Assembly (NCBI GenBank): GCA_946476985.1
Contig: CAMKWS010000003.1
Coordinates: forward strand, 109,296-173,295
Direction of reading: 5' to 3'
From: an uncultured Acetobacteraceae bacterium
GTDB lineage: Bacteria > Pseudomonadota > Alphaproteobacteria > Acetobacterales > Acetobacteraceae
DNA: 64,000 nucleotides
Shown here: piece after piece, positions 46,427 through 55,476 of the stretch
How the letters are laid out: each line of letters begins with the position of its first letter
Numbering within the stretch: position 1 is the first letter of the stretch
Program-made: the position numbers and the translations under genes
The notes under the pieces: model-generated
The model's database searches: none
The model's input: only the letters and a program-made list of their open reading frames with translations
What the model was told of the DNA's origin: nothing

Positions 46427-47959
46427 ATGTTCGGCTCTTTCTTCTCCCGTCCTTCTTCACCCAACACTTCCTCTCCAACTCCACACACCACGTCAGCCCC
46501 TTCCCCTCCAAAAAACAACTGGCTCACAAGCCTTCGTCGCACTGGCACAAGGGCCTCTCTTCACTCATCCCCTTCCTTAGCAGAACCAGCAACCACATCC
46601 TCACTTGCGGCCCGATTAATACCCTACCGCCCCCCGCGCGGTGTTGTACCCCAACATTACACACCTCCCCACACTAGCAATGCCGCTCACAACCCAAGCC
46701 AGATCGCCACAGATGCCGCACCCAATACCATGGTCGACATGACAAATTGGGCCATTACACAGGCCACGCCTCAGCCTTCTTGGGTCGCAGATGGTATAGG
46801 CTTTCTCGGTTATCCAACCCTTGCTCAAATGGCTCAGCGTGCTGAATTTAGAAAGCCATGTGATGTCATCGCACGCGAAGCTACAAGAGAATGGATCACC
46901 CTCACCTCAGCCCCGCAAGAGGCTGGTACGGCCCTCTCCCCCTCCATTCCAGAAGATAAAACAACCCGCCTCCATGCTCTAAAAGCCGAAATAAAGCGGC
47001 TCAATATTCGTGATATTATCCACCAACAAGTGCTTGATAGCCTTCTCTATGGCATCGGCCATATTTGGTTGGATATTAAAGACACGCCCAAAACCATTTT
47101 TGGACAAAATATTCCCCTCCCTCTCACCCCCAACGCTGTCAAAAAAGGCAGCTTATCCAGCCTAAAAATCATCGAACCCGTTTGGACAACCCCTAACAGC
47201 TATAATGCTGACTCTCCCTTACGGGATGACTATTACCGTCCGCAAAATTGGTGGGTACAAGGCTGCCTTATTCATAAAGACCGCCTCTTGAGCATGATCC
47301 CATATGGCGTCTCAGACCTCTTTAAACCCGCTTTCAACTTTGGCGGGATGAGCCTAACGCAGCAATTACGCCCTTACGTTCATAACTTCTTGCGGACACG
47401 TAACAGCGTCAGCAACATCACTGCTAACTTCTCCAAACTGGTACTGAAAACAGACATGGCAGGTCTTATGGCCACTGGTGAGAATGATATCGCCGACCCC
47501 GCAACATCTATCACCGGCCGTGCCTCCTTCATGCAGCAAATCTCTGAAGGGCAAGATGTCATCATCGCCGACCACCAAAGCGAAGACATCTCCATCATTG
47601 CAACACCTCTTACAGGCTTAGCCGACCTCCAAGCCCATGCCATGGAGGCCATGGCCTCTATTCCAGGCATCCCGTTAGTTAAACTTTTTGGCATTACCCC
47701 CAATGGTCTTAATGCCTCATCCGAAGGGGAAATACGCGTCTTTTATGATGAAATCGCCGCCTTCCAAGAGGCTCATATGCGCCCCATTCTCACTAAACTT
47801 CTCACCCTTGCGCAGCTTAATCTCTGGGGCGCAACAGACCCGACATTAGACTTCCAATTTAACCCGCTATGGCAGCTTGATACAAAAACCGCAGCACATG
47901 CCGCTGCCAACTTCGCCAAGGCCCAAGCGCACTCCAACGCTACACAAAAAACTACATAA
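46427..47959 (+). CDS. phage portal protein (DUF1073 family)
   Basis: The 510-residue protein forms the dodecameric head gate. The first 110 residues are Ser/Thr/Pro-rich and likely disordered. After that, MTNWAITQATPQPSWV, AEFRKPCDVIAREATREW and GIPLVKLFGITPNGLNASSEGEIRVFYD match the DUF1073 portal group. The place directly after terminase supports the call. Some database entries of this family mention Acb1 because of fused domains in other phages; I see no such domain here. Confidence 0.88.
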   Translation: MFGSFFSRPSSPNTSSPTPHTTSAPSPPKNNWLTSLRRTGTRASLHSSPSLAEPATTSSLAARLIPYRPPRGVVPQHYTPPHTSNAAHNPSQIATDAAPNTMVDMTNWAITQATPQPSWVADGIGFLGYPTLAQMAQRAEFRKPCDVIAREATREWITLTSAPQEAGTALSPSIPEDKTTRLHALKAEIKRLNIRDIIHQQVLDSLLYGIGHIWLDIKDTPKTIFGQNIPLPLTPNAVKKGSLSSLKIIEPVWTTPNSYNADSPLRDDYYRPQNWWVQGCLIHKDRLLSMIPYGVSDLFKPAFNFGGMSLTQQLRPYVHNFLRTRNSVSNITANFSKLVLKTDMAGLMATGENDIADPATSITGRASFMQQISEGQDVIIADHQSEDISIIATPLTGLADLQAHAMEAMASIPGIPLVKLFGITPNGLNASSEGEIRVFYDEIAAFQEAHMRPILTKLLTLAQLNLWGATDPTLDFQFNPLWQLDTKTAAHAAANFAKAQAHSNATQKTT

Positions 47960-48040
47960 AACCACGTGCCTCTTCGGCATATGGCCTTTCATCCACACAG
48001 CACAATACACCCTCCCACACTCACTCTATGAGGGGCCTTT

Positions 48041-49306
48041 ATGACCATCCTCGCTTACGACCGTGCAGGCTCTGTTCGTAGTTTTGACGATAACGGCAGA
48101 TTACGAGTAGAGCACACCCCTATTAGCAAAGCGAATATCTGCACCTATCAAGGCCGAGAGATCCCCGATTATGCAGCTCTCGGCCTTAATCCGGACCAAC
48201 AATACCGTCTCCTGCGCGACCCACATGAGCTCGCAAAAGCCGCACCGACCTTCAACTCGCTCCCCGTTTTAGAAGGCCACACACCCACCAGCGCAGACGC
48301 ACATCCTAGAGAGCTTACAGTTGGCGCCACAATGGATAACGCCCATTTCGAGGCACCTTATCTCAGCGTTGGTATGGTCATTTTTGATGGCCAAATGATC
48401 GCCCGTATCCAATCGGGCGAGCAACGAGAACTCTCCTGCGGTTACGCCTATGAGGCCGATATGACACCCGGCCATTATGACGGCGAAGCTTATGATGGCC
48501 GCATGACACATATCCGTGGCAATCACGTCGCCCTTGTCTCCAAAGGGCGAGCCGGGCCGGATGTCCTCGTGCATGACGCCGCACATGAACCCTCCTCCCC
48601 CCACTCACTTTCCAAAGAAAATAACAGGAAAAACTCCGCTATGGCCATCGCCACCTCTCTTCCACATGAGACAAACCCTGCCGAAGAACACAACTTTAAA
48701 GAGCGCCTCGAAAAGGCACTCACTGCGATGGAAGACAACATGAAGCAAGAAGGCTTCACCACCGAGCAAGCCGAACGTTGCCGCGCTCTCTGCGCCGCTC
48801 ATTTGGAAGCTCATCCTCTCAAGGACATGCCTAAAACCGAGACCGATGTGAAAAAAACATCAGGTCACACAACACACGACACCTCCCTTGAAACCGAAAA
48901 CGAAGATGACACCCCCTCCATCGCCCAGCGGGAAGACACAGACATCATTGAAGACACAACCACTCCCACCGAGGCTGACGCGCCAAAAGAGGACTTAAAC
49001 GCTGCGATTGAAAAAGCTCTCGCTGCAGACCGCGCCCTACGCCGCGCTACAGAAGAAGCCCGCCGCCTTGTCCGCCCCCTGGTAGGTGATGTCCACGGGA
49101 TGGATAGCGCTGATGACGTCTATCGCTACGCACTATCCCACTCCGGTATGGCCGCCGACAGTCTCTCTGAGGTCAATCAGGCAGGTCTTCGTGCGCTTGT
49201 CCATGCCCGCTTAGGCACGCTCAACTCCACATCACAAACTTTAGCGCAAGATGCTCTCTCCCCTGAGCGGCAGAATTACACCTACACAACACCACGCCGT
49301 TACTAA
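48041..49306 (+). CDS. DUF2213 phage head protein (probable maturation protease and scaffold)
   Basis: The N-terminal 185 residues match DUF2213: GRLRVEHTPISKANICTYQG, PVLEGHTPTSADAHPRE, REL SCGYAYEADMTPGHYDG and HIRGNHVALVSKGRAGPDVLV. The remaining 230 residues are acidic and helical with Glu/Asp-rich coiled-coil character (TETDVKKTSGHTTHDTSLE), as in scaffold domains. DUF2213 proteins are thought to process capsids and include a scaffold. The position between portal and capsid fits. Confidence 0.85.
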   Translation: MTILAYDRAGSVRSFDDNGRLRVEHTPISKANICTYQGREIPDYAALGLNPDQQYRLLRDPHELAKAAPTFNSLPVLEGHTPTSADAHPRELTVGATMDNAHFEAPYLSVGMVIFDGQMIARIQSGEQRELSCGYAYEADMTPGHYDGEAYDGRMTHIRGNHVALVSKGRAGPDVLVHDAAHEPSSPHSLSKENNRKNSAMAIATSLPHETNPAEEHNFKERLEKALTAMEDNMKQEGFTTEQAERCRALCAAHLEAHPLKDMPKTETDVKKTSGHTTHDTSLETENEDDTPSIAQREDTDIIEDTTTPTEADAPKEDLNAAIEKALAADRALRRATEEARRLVRPLVGDVHGMDSADDVYRYALSHSGMAADSLSEVNQAGLRALVHARLGTLNSTSQTLAQDALSPERQNYTYTTPRRY

Positions 49307-49345
49307 GCCCAGCCTATAGTCCCTCATTTTTAACAAAGGTTTTCC

Positions 49346-49846
49346 ATGTCTGACTTCCAGCAGAATGTACAATATACATGGCCGCAAGGCTTTCCCGGCG
49401 CGCCAGCAAGTGCCAATCCTATCCGCACAACCATCGCTCCAGAGGGTGGCCTCATCGCTGGAGCCGGCGGCTTAACAATCGCTGCCTTCGCGTGGATTAA
49501 TGAAGATGGCCTAACGCTCTCCAATAGCGGCACGACAACACCGGCTGGCTTTGTCTATCGTGCCCAGCAGGGCTTGATGACACAATATCTCCAGTCCGCC
49601 ACGATGACCATTCCACAAGGCTTTATGGCCTCCTTAGCTGAGGGGGGCGACTTCTGGGCCATTGCAAGCACATCTGCAACAACAGGGCAGGCTGTTTATG
49701 CCTCCACAGCAGATGGCTCTCTACAGACAGGGCCAGCCTCTACAGCACCTCAGGGAACAGTCGCCACAGGCTGGGTCGTCTCCCGTGGTGGCAATGCTGG
49801 CAGCCCAATCATCATTACCGGCCCTATGCACCCTATCGCCTCTTAA
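49346..49846 (+). CDS. phage head decoration/cement protein candidate
   Basis: The 166-residue protein is Gly/Ala/Thr-rich and predicted mostly beta. It has QNVQYTWPQGFPGAPASANP at the start and a repeated GT-rich middle (TATTGQAVYASTADGS). Proteins of this size with the start YxWPxGxPGxxA often lie just before DUF2184 capsid genes and are called structural cement proteins. It lies 39 bp after the DUF2213 gene and 110 bp before the capsid gene. Confidence 0.75.
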   Translation: MSDFQQNVQYTWPQGFPGAPASANPIRTTIAPEGGLIAGAGGLTIAAFAWINEDGLTLSNSGTTTPAGFVYRAQQGLMTQYLQSATMTIPQGFMASLAEGGDFWAIASTSATTGQAVYASTADGSLQTGPASTAPQGTVATGWVVSRGGNAGSPIIITGPMHPIAS

Positions 49847-49956
49847 TACACTCCTGGCAGGCCATTAGCTCTCCCATAACGGCCTGCACGCCAGCACCAC
49901 AGCCCTCTAGCCCTCCAATGTCTTGGGGCTCAATTATAAATATAATAAGGTTCTTT

Positions 49957-50982
49957 ATGCCGCAGACTTTGTCTCCCGCTACACTTAAACAAGATTTCGG
50001 TGTGCATGGTGTTCTCGACCATACGCTTGCATTCGATAACGCTGTCACCCTGCCGAATTCCGGCATCCCTGCTATTTTCAGCACATATACAGACCCACGC
50101 ACTATCCGTGCGCTTATCACCCCTATCCGGGCAGAAGCCATTTACGGTCAGGGCCAGAAAGGTGACTGGCTAACAGACACAGCACAGTTCCCTTTCGTAG
50201 AACTTTCCGGCCAAACAGCCTCTTATGATGACTACAGTGCTTCAGGCGATAGTGACGCTAACGCCAACTGGGTGCAGCGCCAGTCCTACCATTTCCAAAC
50301 ATGGACAAAATGGGGTGAACGTGAAGCCGAACGTATGGGGGCTGCTAAGCTAGACTGGGTCTCACGCAAGAACGAAGCCTCCATTTCTGTCCTGAACAAA
50401 GCCAGCAACCGCATCAGCCTCTTTGGGATGGAGGGCTTACAGCTCCGCGGTGCATTAAATGATACCGCCCTGCCTCCTGCTATCCAACCTACCCCTAAAG
50501 TCTCAACCTCCGGGGCTGCCACAGGCAGTAACGACTGGCTCAGCACGACAGACCCTGTGCAAGTCTATAACGATATCCTCAAAGCCTTCCAGCAGCTTTC
50601 CGAGCAGATGGGCGGCAATATCACACTAGAAAGCCCCTTAACGCTCGTTATCCCAACAGAGCGGCAGCAATGTCTACTCTACACAAACCAGTATCGCACC
50701 TCCGTGCGTGATCTCCTGCGGGAAAACCTTCCCAACCTGAAAATCGAAACCCTGCCAGAAGCCGGAAGCACGCTGTCTGGCGGGTTTAATAAAATCACGC
50801 AAATGCAACTTTTCCTGCGTGAAGTAGATGGCCAGGAAACCGTCACAACCGCCTTTACCGAGAAGCTCCGCGCCCACACGGTTGAGCGCTATAGCTCCTA
50901 TATCCGCCAGAAAAAGTCACAAGGCAGCTGGGGAACAATCTGGTTCTACCCAATCGCCTGCGTTACCATGACAGGAATCTAA
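49957..50982 (+). CDS. phage major capsid protein (DUF2184 type)
   Basis: The 341-residue protein is a HK97-fold capsid candidate. It begins MPQTLSPATLKQDFGVHGVL and shows GIPAIFSTYTDPRTIRALITP, WVQRQSYHFQTWTKWGEREAERMG and LVIPTERQQCLLYTNQY, the pattern of the DUF2184 family. The ATG at 49957 has AAGG 6 nt upstream (AAGGTTCTTTATG); the frame is open 39 bp farther up. The gene end is followed after 3 bp by a small gene and then a terminator at 51411. Confidence 0.9.
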   Translation: MPQTLSPATLKQDFGVHGVLDHTLAFDNAVTLPNSGIPAIFSTYTDPRTIRALITPIRAEAIYGQGQKGDWLTDTAQFPFVELSGQTASYDDYSASGDSDANANWVQRQSYHFQTWTKWGEREAERMGAAKLDWVSRKNEASISVLNKASNRISLFGMEGLQLRGALNDTALPPAIQPTPKVSTSGAATGSNDWLSTTDPVQVYNDILKAFQQLSEQMGGNITLESPLTLVIPTERQQCLLYTNQYRTSVRDLLRENLPNLKIETLPEAGSTLSGGFNKITQMQLFLREVDGQETVTTAFTEKLRAHTVERYSSYIRQKKSQGSWGTIWFYPIACVTMTGI

Positions 50983-50985
50983 TAC

Positions 50986-51399
50986 ATGGCCGATACCCTT
51001 ACAGTCTTATGCCGCCTTCCCTCCGGTATCCGTTTGGAACTGCACGACCTCGCTGCCCTTAAAAGCCGTGCCAAGTCACAGGCGCCTATTATGGCGCCTG
51101 CACGTGCTCTTTCCTCAGTCACGCTCAACGGCATTAAGCATGATCCCCTCTACCATCCGGCAGAAAATCGCATGCTAGGCCGCGCAGGACGCACAACCGT
51201 CTCCACCGACTTTTGGAACGCATGGCTTGAGCAAAATGCTCACACCGACCTCGTCACCCAAAAGCTCGTTTTTGCGGAAAGCACACCCAGCCGCGCCAAT
51301 AGCGCCATGGCTGAGCTCGCCCAAAGCCGCACCGGGCTAGAAGGCACAGACCACACCACCATGACCAACGGTGTCACACCGCTAGAAAAAGCTGGCTAA
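50986..51399 (+). CDS. phage head-associated protein of unknown function
   Basis: The 137-residue product was not recognised by family. It contains LTVLCRLPSGIRLELHDL at the start, VTLNGIKHDPLYHP, and TVSTDFWNAWLEQNAHTDLV in the middle, a pattern seen in small proteins just behind capsid genes in this kind of phage. A head-closure or capsid-binding role is possible. It starts 3 bp after the capsid stop and is the last gene before an intrinsic terminator. Confidence 0.75.
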   Translation: MADTLTVLCRLPSGIRLELHDLAALKSRAKSQAPIMAPARALSSVTLNGIKHDPLYHPAENRMLGRAGRTTVSTDFWNAWLEQNAHTDLVTQKLVFAESTPSRANSAMAELAQSRTGLEGTDHTTMTNGVTPLEKAG

Positions 51400-51410
51400 T
51401 CAGCATAAGG

Positions 51411-51446
51411 CGAGGAAGATGCTCCCATCTTCCTCGTCCCTTTTTT
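51411..51446 (+). terminator. intrinsic terminator after the capsid gene pair
   Basis: CGAGGAAGATG (51411-51421), loop CTCC and CATCTTCCTCG (51426-51436) form a perfect 11-bp stem, followed by TCCC and six T. It splits head genes from connector and tail genes. Confidence 0.9.
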
Positions 51447-51519
51447 CTGAGCACACATGCCTCTAAACGCCCCATCTTTCTGGGGTGAACACCCTTTCCC
51501 CTATAAAGGTATATCCATC

Positions 51520-51966
51520 ATGGCAGCAGAGCGCTCAAACAACCAGGTTGAGTTCTCTTATGAGGAATGGCGCGCAACATATCCCAACTTTACAGACGAT
51601 ATCAGCCAATCTCAGGTTGAAAATTTCTTTAATCTCGCCTGCCTCATTCTCAACAACACGGCCTCATCACTCGTCCAAGACCTTACAACACGCAAAACAT
51701 TATTAGGGCTTCTCGTCGCGCATCAAGCACAGCTTTTTACGTCAAACAACTCAAATGACCAGCGAAATAACGCCCCGCCCGTTGGGCGCCTTGCCTCAGC
51801 CTCCCGCGGCTCTGTCTCTCTCACAATGGATGGTAGCGCTCTTCCCCGCCATGCAGGATGGTTTACACAAACACAATACGGCCTCACCTTCTGGCAGGCT
51901 ACAGCCCCCTACCGGCAAATGCGTTTCATTCCCGGCCGCCCACATGCCGCACGGCTCTGGCCTTAA
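51520..51966 (+). CDS. DUF4054 phage connector/adaptor protein
   Basis: The 148-residue protein fits the DUF4054 pattern: [43 protein letters not shown], and [30 protein letters not shown] with a C-terminal [10 protein letters not shown]. Family members attach to the portal as head-completion proteins. The ATG at 51520 has AAGGT at 9 nt; an upstream ATG at 51457 overlaps the terminator region and is unlikely. Confidence 0.85.
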   Translation: MAAERSNNQVEFSYEEWRATYPNFTDDISQSQVENFFNLACLILNNTASSLVQDLTTRKTLLGLLVAHQAQLFTSNNSNDQRNNAPPVGRLASASRGSVSLTMDGSALPRHAGWFTQTQYGLTFWQATAPYRQMRFIPGRPHAARLWP

Positions 51967-52012
51967 TTAACCACCTCACTTTGAGGCGATTACTCAAACA
52001 GCCCTACAAAAA

Positions 52013-52204
52013 TCAATGCCAAAGAAGATGCCATGCAATGTAAACAAGAACCAAAGGCATCAAAATACGCACAACAAGCTTTAGAGAAAAATACTGCTTA
52101 TTATCGGTATTAGATAAGAGAAAGAATGTACGCGTTAAGGAAAGCAAAGCAAAAATTATAATAAAGGCAAATAAAACAACCTTACCCGTTACTTCACCAT
52201 ACAT
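52013..52204 (-). CDS. small two-helix membrane protein on the opposite strand
   Basis: The 63-residue product (from the ATG at 52204; a longer form starts at 52240) has two hydrophobic segments (VVLFAFIIIFALLSL and VVRILMPLVLVYIAW). It is encoded against the surrounding morphogenesis operon in an AT-rich patch between the DUF4054 and tail-completion genes. It is not recognised. Size, orientation and composition suggest a prophage-encoded accessory protein (moron), perhaps acting at the membrane, but no function can be given. Confidence 0.6.
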   Translation of the reverse strand: MYGEVTGKVVLFAFIIIFALLSLTRTFFLLSNTDNKQYFSLKLVVRILMPLVLVYIAWHLLWH

Positions 52205-52322
52205 GATGCTATGCCCACCCTTCTTACAAAGATACCGCATGTGGAGACCACTGCTGGCTGTATAAATGGCGCAGGGCTACTCATTCGTCAATCCAGCATG
52301 TAAAGGAAGGAAGCTTCACCTC

Positions 52323-52823
52323 ATGCCCCCTACCTTAAAAGGCGGCCAAAAAACTGCCATCTTCCTTTCAAAACTGACACGGGCTCCTCGTTCAGCTACC
52401 CTCTCTGCCGGCATCTTTCCCGAGGCACATTACCCCAATGGGACACCCGTTGCCCAAAGTGCCAGCGCCCAAGAATATGGTACACGCACCATCCCAGCAC
52501 GCCCCTTCATGCGACCTACCTTTGCTGAACATCAAACAGATTGGGCTACTAAAACCCAAAAACTCTTACGCAACGCTCCCCATGCCTCGCAAGCAGTCCT
52601 TAATCAGCTTGCCCCCGCCATTATCTCCGCTTTGCATACAAAGATAGACACCATCACCACCCCCGCTTTGGCCCCAACGACCATCAAGCAAAAAGCTCGT
52701 TATCACCGCCCACACCCACAAAAACCTTTAATTGATACCGGCCTCATGTACGCTAGTCTCCAAGCACGCATAGATGTTTCTGAGCCCCCTGCTTCTCCTC
52801 CCGCGCAAATACCCCATAAGTAA
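52323..52823 (+). CDS. phage tail-completion/virion morphogenesis protein (HK97 gp10-like)
   Basis: The 166-residue product has PPTLKGGQKTAIFLSKL, AQEYGTRTIPARPFMRPTFAE and TIKQKARYHRPHPQKPLIDTGLMYASLQARI. The RPFMRPTF and KPLIDTGLM signatures are typical of gp10-like and virion morphogenesis proteins at the head-tail junction. The ATG at 52323 is supported by AAGGAAGGAAG upstream; an earlier ATG at 52266 lacks such a site. Confidence 0.83.
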   Translation: MPPTLKGGQKTAIFLSKLTRAPRSATLSAGIFPEAHYPNGTPVAQSASAQEYGTRTIPARPFMRPTFAEHQTDWATKTQKLLRNAPHASQAVLNQLAPAIISALHTKIDTITTPALAPTTIKQKARYHRPHPQKPLIDTGLMYASLQARIDVSEPPASPPAQIPHK

Positions 52824-52884
52824 GCACGCTCTCTGCCTATCTCCCCGCCTGTTCCCGTCCCTCAATGCAAGAACCTATATTTTG

Positions 52885-53271
52885 ATGGATATTTTCAGCC
52901 TCGCCGGCAGCCTCACCTCTACGCTCAACCCCCTGCAAAACGCCACATTCCGCCACATGTCAGGCACCACACAAGCTGCCAATTACAGCCTGCAAGCTGT
53001 GTATGAGGACCATCCCACCCTTATCGACATCCACCCCACCCCCAGCGGGATGCTGCAACTCCTTGATGACATCACCCAGCAAAATGAGAGCCGCCTTATT
53101 TATATGCGCGGCACCGCCCACACACTCAGCCGCCCTCTCCAATGCGGCGGGGATAGCCTCATTTTTGAGGGCTCTGAATGGCTCATTACAAAAATACTCG
53201 AACAATGGGGAGCTAACGAATGGTGCAAACTGATCGTCACACGTCAGATTCCTGCTCAACCACCACCCTAA
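52885..53271 (+). CDS. phage structural protein of unknown function
   Basis: The 128-residue protein (MDIFSLAGSLTSTLNPLQ) has a beta-rich core with YSLQAVYEDHPTLIDIHPTPSGML and SLIFEGSEWLITKILEQWGANEW. Position between the tail-completion and neck proteins suggests a head-tail joining role; no family was recognised. The frame is open 111 bp upstream, where it overlaps the previous gene. The next gene starts inside it, 52 bp before its stop. Confidence 0.72.
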   Translation: MDIFSLAGSLTSTLNPLQNATFRHMSGTTQAANYSLQAVYEDHPTLIDIHPTPSGMLQLLDDITQQNESRLIYMRGTAHTLSRPLQCGGDSLIFEGSEWLITKILEQWGANEWCKLIVTRQIPAQPPP

Positions 53272-53792
53272 CCCCAACAGATAGCGATATCATGAAAGCC
53301 ATTGGAGATTGGTTATCGCAAACTCTTCTCTCCCCCTCATGGCGTATTATTGCTGGCCAACAAAATCGCATCGCCCCACCTACCGGGCCTTTCATAGTGA
53401 TGCAGATCATCTCACGCCGTGCATTGGCCACCACGCAACATCATTATGAAAACGAAACTTTAAGAATTTCACAACCTTATGAAATCTCTCTCCAAATCAC
53501 CGCCTATGGAGCCAAATCTGGAGACGAAATTTCACGTATCAGCACCTTATGGCGTGATGAATTAACAACCCAATGGTTCAGCCAAAAAAGCACCATAATT
53601 GCACCTATTTCTAACAGTTATCCCCTTCAACACGCCTTCACCAATGCCGAGCAACAATATGAAGATACATGGTCCATCACCCTCAAAGCAGCTCTCTCCA
53701 TGCAGCTCACCACTACAAGCTCTACTGCCTTAGAACTCGGCTTATCATCCATTACTGAAGCAGAACAAATACCCTCAAAAACAATCCTCTAA
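53220..53792 (+). CDS. phage neck/tail terminator protein
   Basis: The 190-residue protein has DIMKAIGDWLSQTLLSPSWRIIAGQQNRIAPPTGPFIVMQIISR as its core region, and the later QPYEISLQITAYGAKSGDEISRISTLWRDELT. These match small neck terminator proteins that cap contractile tails before the sheath gene. The ATG at 53220 is supported by GGGGAG 7 nt upstream, so it overlaps the preceding gene by 52 bp; the ATG at 53292 is an alternative. It directly precedes the sheath gene. Confidence 0.8.
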   Translation: MVQTDRHTSDSCSTTTLTPTDSDIMKAIGDWLSQTLLSPSWRIIAGQQNRIAPPTGPFIVMQIISRRALATTQHHYENETLRISQPYEISLQITAYGAKSGDEISRISTLWRDELTTQWFSQKSTIIAPISNSYPLQHAFTNAEQQYEDTWSITLKAALSMQLTTTSSTALELGLSSITEAEQIPSKTIL

Positions 53793-53825
53793 GCCCTGCG
53801 CCAGTTGCCATAGGATCCTCTTATT

Positions 53826-55022
53826 ATGACGACCATTTCCGGAACCATCCCTCTTTCACAAACTGTCAGCATCAACCCTGCAACCATTGCAGCATCTGGC
53901 GGTGTATCTTTTATGAACGGCCTGTTTATCAGCAATGGCAGCACACTGCCCGCTAGTTTTGCAGCAACAGAGCAGAATATTCCTGCATCTGGCCTTCTTA
54001 AAGAATATAACTCTATCGCTGATGTCTTGAAGGACTTCCCCTCCACCACACTCGAAGCCCAAATGGCCTCTGTCTATTTCGCTGGCTATGAAAATGCAGC
54101 TCAAACCCCCTCTACGCTGCTCATCTATATTACGAATGCAGCACACGAAATCGACCCTGCAACCCTAATGGAAAGCCTCACCGGCCAAACGCAAAATTTT
54201 GCAGGTTTCACCACCTTGTGGGAACCAAGCCTTACGCAAAAACAGGCCTTCGCCCAATGGACAGCCACTCAGTCAGACCGCTTCTGGTACGTCGCATGGG
54301 ATACAGATGAACAAGCCTTATCCCTCCAAAACAATGCGTCTTTTGGAGTATGGCTCCAAAACCAAAATATTGATGGCACCACCGCCATTTATAATGACCC
54401 TCTCGCTGCGGCTTTCTGCTTATCTTGGATGGCCTCGTTAGATTTCAGCTCGACAAATGGTCGTACCAACCTCTGCTTTCGCCAAAGCGGTCTACTCACC
54501 CCCAGCGTTACAGATGCCACAACCGCCACCACACTCCGGCAAAATGGCTATAATTTCTACGGCGCTTATGCCAATGGGCTTGGCCGCTTCCAATGGCTAG
54601 AAGATGGCCATGTCTCTGGCTCATTCCTTTGGGCAGATAGCTATATCAACCAAATCTGGCTCAATGCCTCTTTCCAGTCCGACCTTCTCACATTACTCCT
54701 TGAGGTCGGACAAATTCCCTACAACGTAACGGGTGATGGGCTCATCTCCGCCTCTGTACAGGATACAATTAACCAGGCACTCCGCTTTGGTACCATTCGC
54801 CCAGGCATCGCTCTTACGTCTCTACAAAAACAAGAAATTGATAACGCTGCAGGCACACATATTAGCGACACAGTGCAGGTCAGAGGCTGGTACTTCCAGC
54901 CCAACGCCTCCACAGCACCTGCGGCGATACGCAGCCACCGCAAAAGCCCCCCATGCCGCTTTTGGTACACAGATGGCCAAAGTGTGCAGTCTATCTCTCT
55001 GGCATCTATCGAGGTTCAATAA
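53826..55022 (+). CDS. contractile tail sheath protein (DUF3383 family)
   Basis: The 398-residue protein shows the DUF3383 layout: INPATIAASGGVSFMNGLFIS, ADVLKDFPSTTLEAQMASVYF, NGYNFYGAYANGLGRFQWLEDGHVSG, and DSYINQIWLNASFQSDLLTLLLEVGQIPYN as its region. DUF3383 proteins are the contractile sheath in small myovirus-like phages. Followed three bases later by the tube gene. Its presence defines the tail type of this prophage. Confidence 0.88.
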   Translation: MTTISGTIPLSQTVSINPATIAASGGVSFMNGLFISNGSTLPASFAATEQNIPASGLLKEYNSIADVLKDFPSTTLEAQMASVYFAGYENAAQTPSTLLIYITNAAHEIDPATLMESLTGQTQNFAGFTTLWEPSLTQKQAFAQWTATQSDRFWYVAWDTDEQALSLQNNASFGVWLQNQNIDGTTAIYNDPLAAAFCLSWMASLDFSSTNGRTNLCFRQSGLLTPSVTDATTATTLRQNGYNFYGAYANGLGRFQWLEDGHVSGSFLWADSYINQIWLNASFQSDLLTLLLEVGQIPYNVTGDGLISASVQDTINQALRFGTIRPGIALTSLQKQEIDNAAGTHISDTVQVRGWYFQPNASTAPAAIRSHRKSPPCRFWYTDGQSVQSISLASIEVQ

Positions 55023-55024
55023 TC

Positions 55025-55465
55025 ATGTCTGAAAACTCACTCCTCACCGCAGCAGATGCCGTCTTCACACTAAGTGTCAAAACATTATTTAATACGCCTA
55101 TCACTTTAGAAAACTGGTCTACCAGCCGCTCATGGGAAGGCCATAGCCTCAAACTTGCAGAAACAAGCCTTTCATTAGATGGCAAACTCAATAAAGGCTT
55201 TGTTCCCGCTACATTTGACATGACAGTGCATTTCGCTGCGAACTCAAACTCTATGACCGTGTTTGATGCCATCGCCACAGCCTCCCGGCAGGCACGCACC
55301 GTCTATGAGCTTAATGGCGAGCTGCTGCTTAAGGGGCTAGGGAAACGCTATAATTTCATCAATGGCTGCCTCACCGCCTACGACCCCATCCCCGCAGGTG
55401 GCGAAATGCTCGCTGACCGTTCTGTAACCATCCGGTGGGAAAATATCCTCCCTTCTGACCTGTAA
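55025..55465 (+). CDS. phage tail tube protein
   Basis: The 146-residue protein is beta-rich with WSTSRSWEGHSLKLAETSLS, SLDGKLNKGFVPATFDMTVHF and the later YNFINGCLTAYDPIPAGGEMLADRSVTIRW. This is the usual pattern of tube proteins after DUF3383 sheaths. The ATG at 55025 follows GAGG at about 10 nt. The next gene, a tail-assembly chaperone, starts 12 bp downstream. Confidence 0.85.
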   Translation: MSENSLLTAADAVFTLSVKTLFNTPITLENWSTSRSWEGHSLKLAETSLSLDGKLNKGFVPATFDMTVHFAANSNSMTVFDAIATASRQARTVYELNGELLLKGLGKRYNFINGCLTAYDPIPAGGEMLADRSVTIRWENILPSDL

Positions 55466-55476
55466 AAGGGAGCTTT

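Noticed and set aside
46427..47959. Anti-CBASS (Acb1) function for the portal-like gene
   Set aside because: Only the DUF1073 portal pattern is visible; I see no separate phosphodiesterase HxT/HxS motifs.
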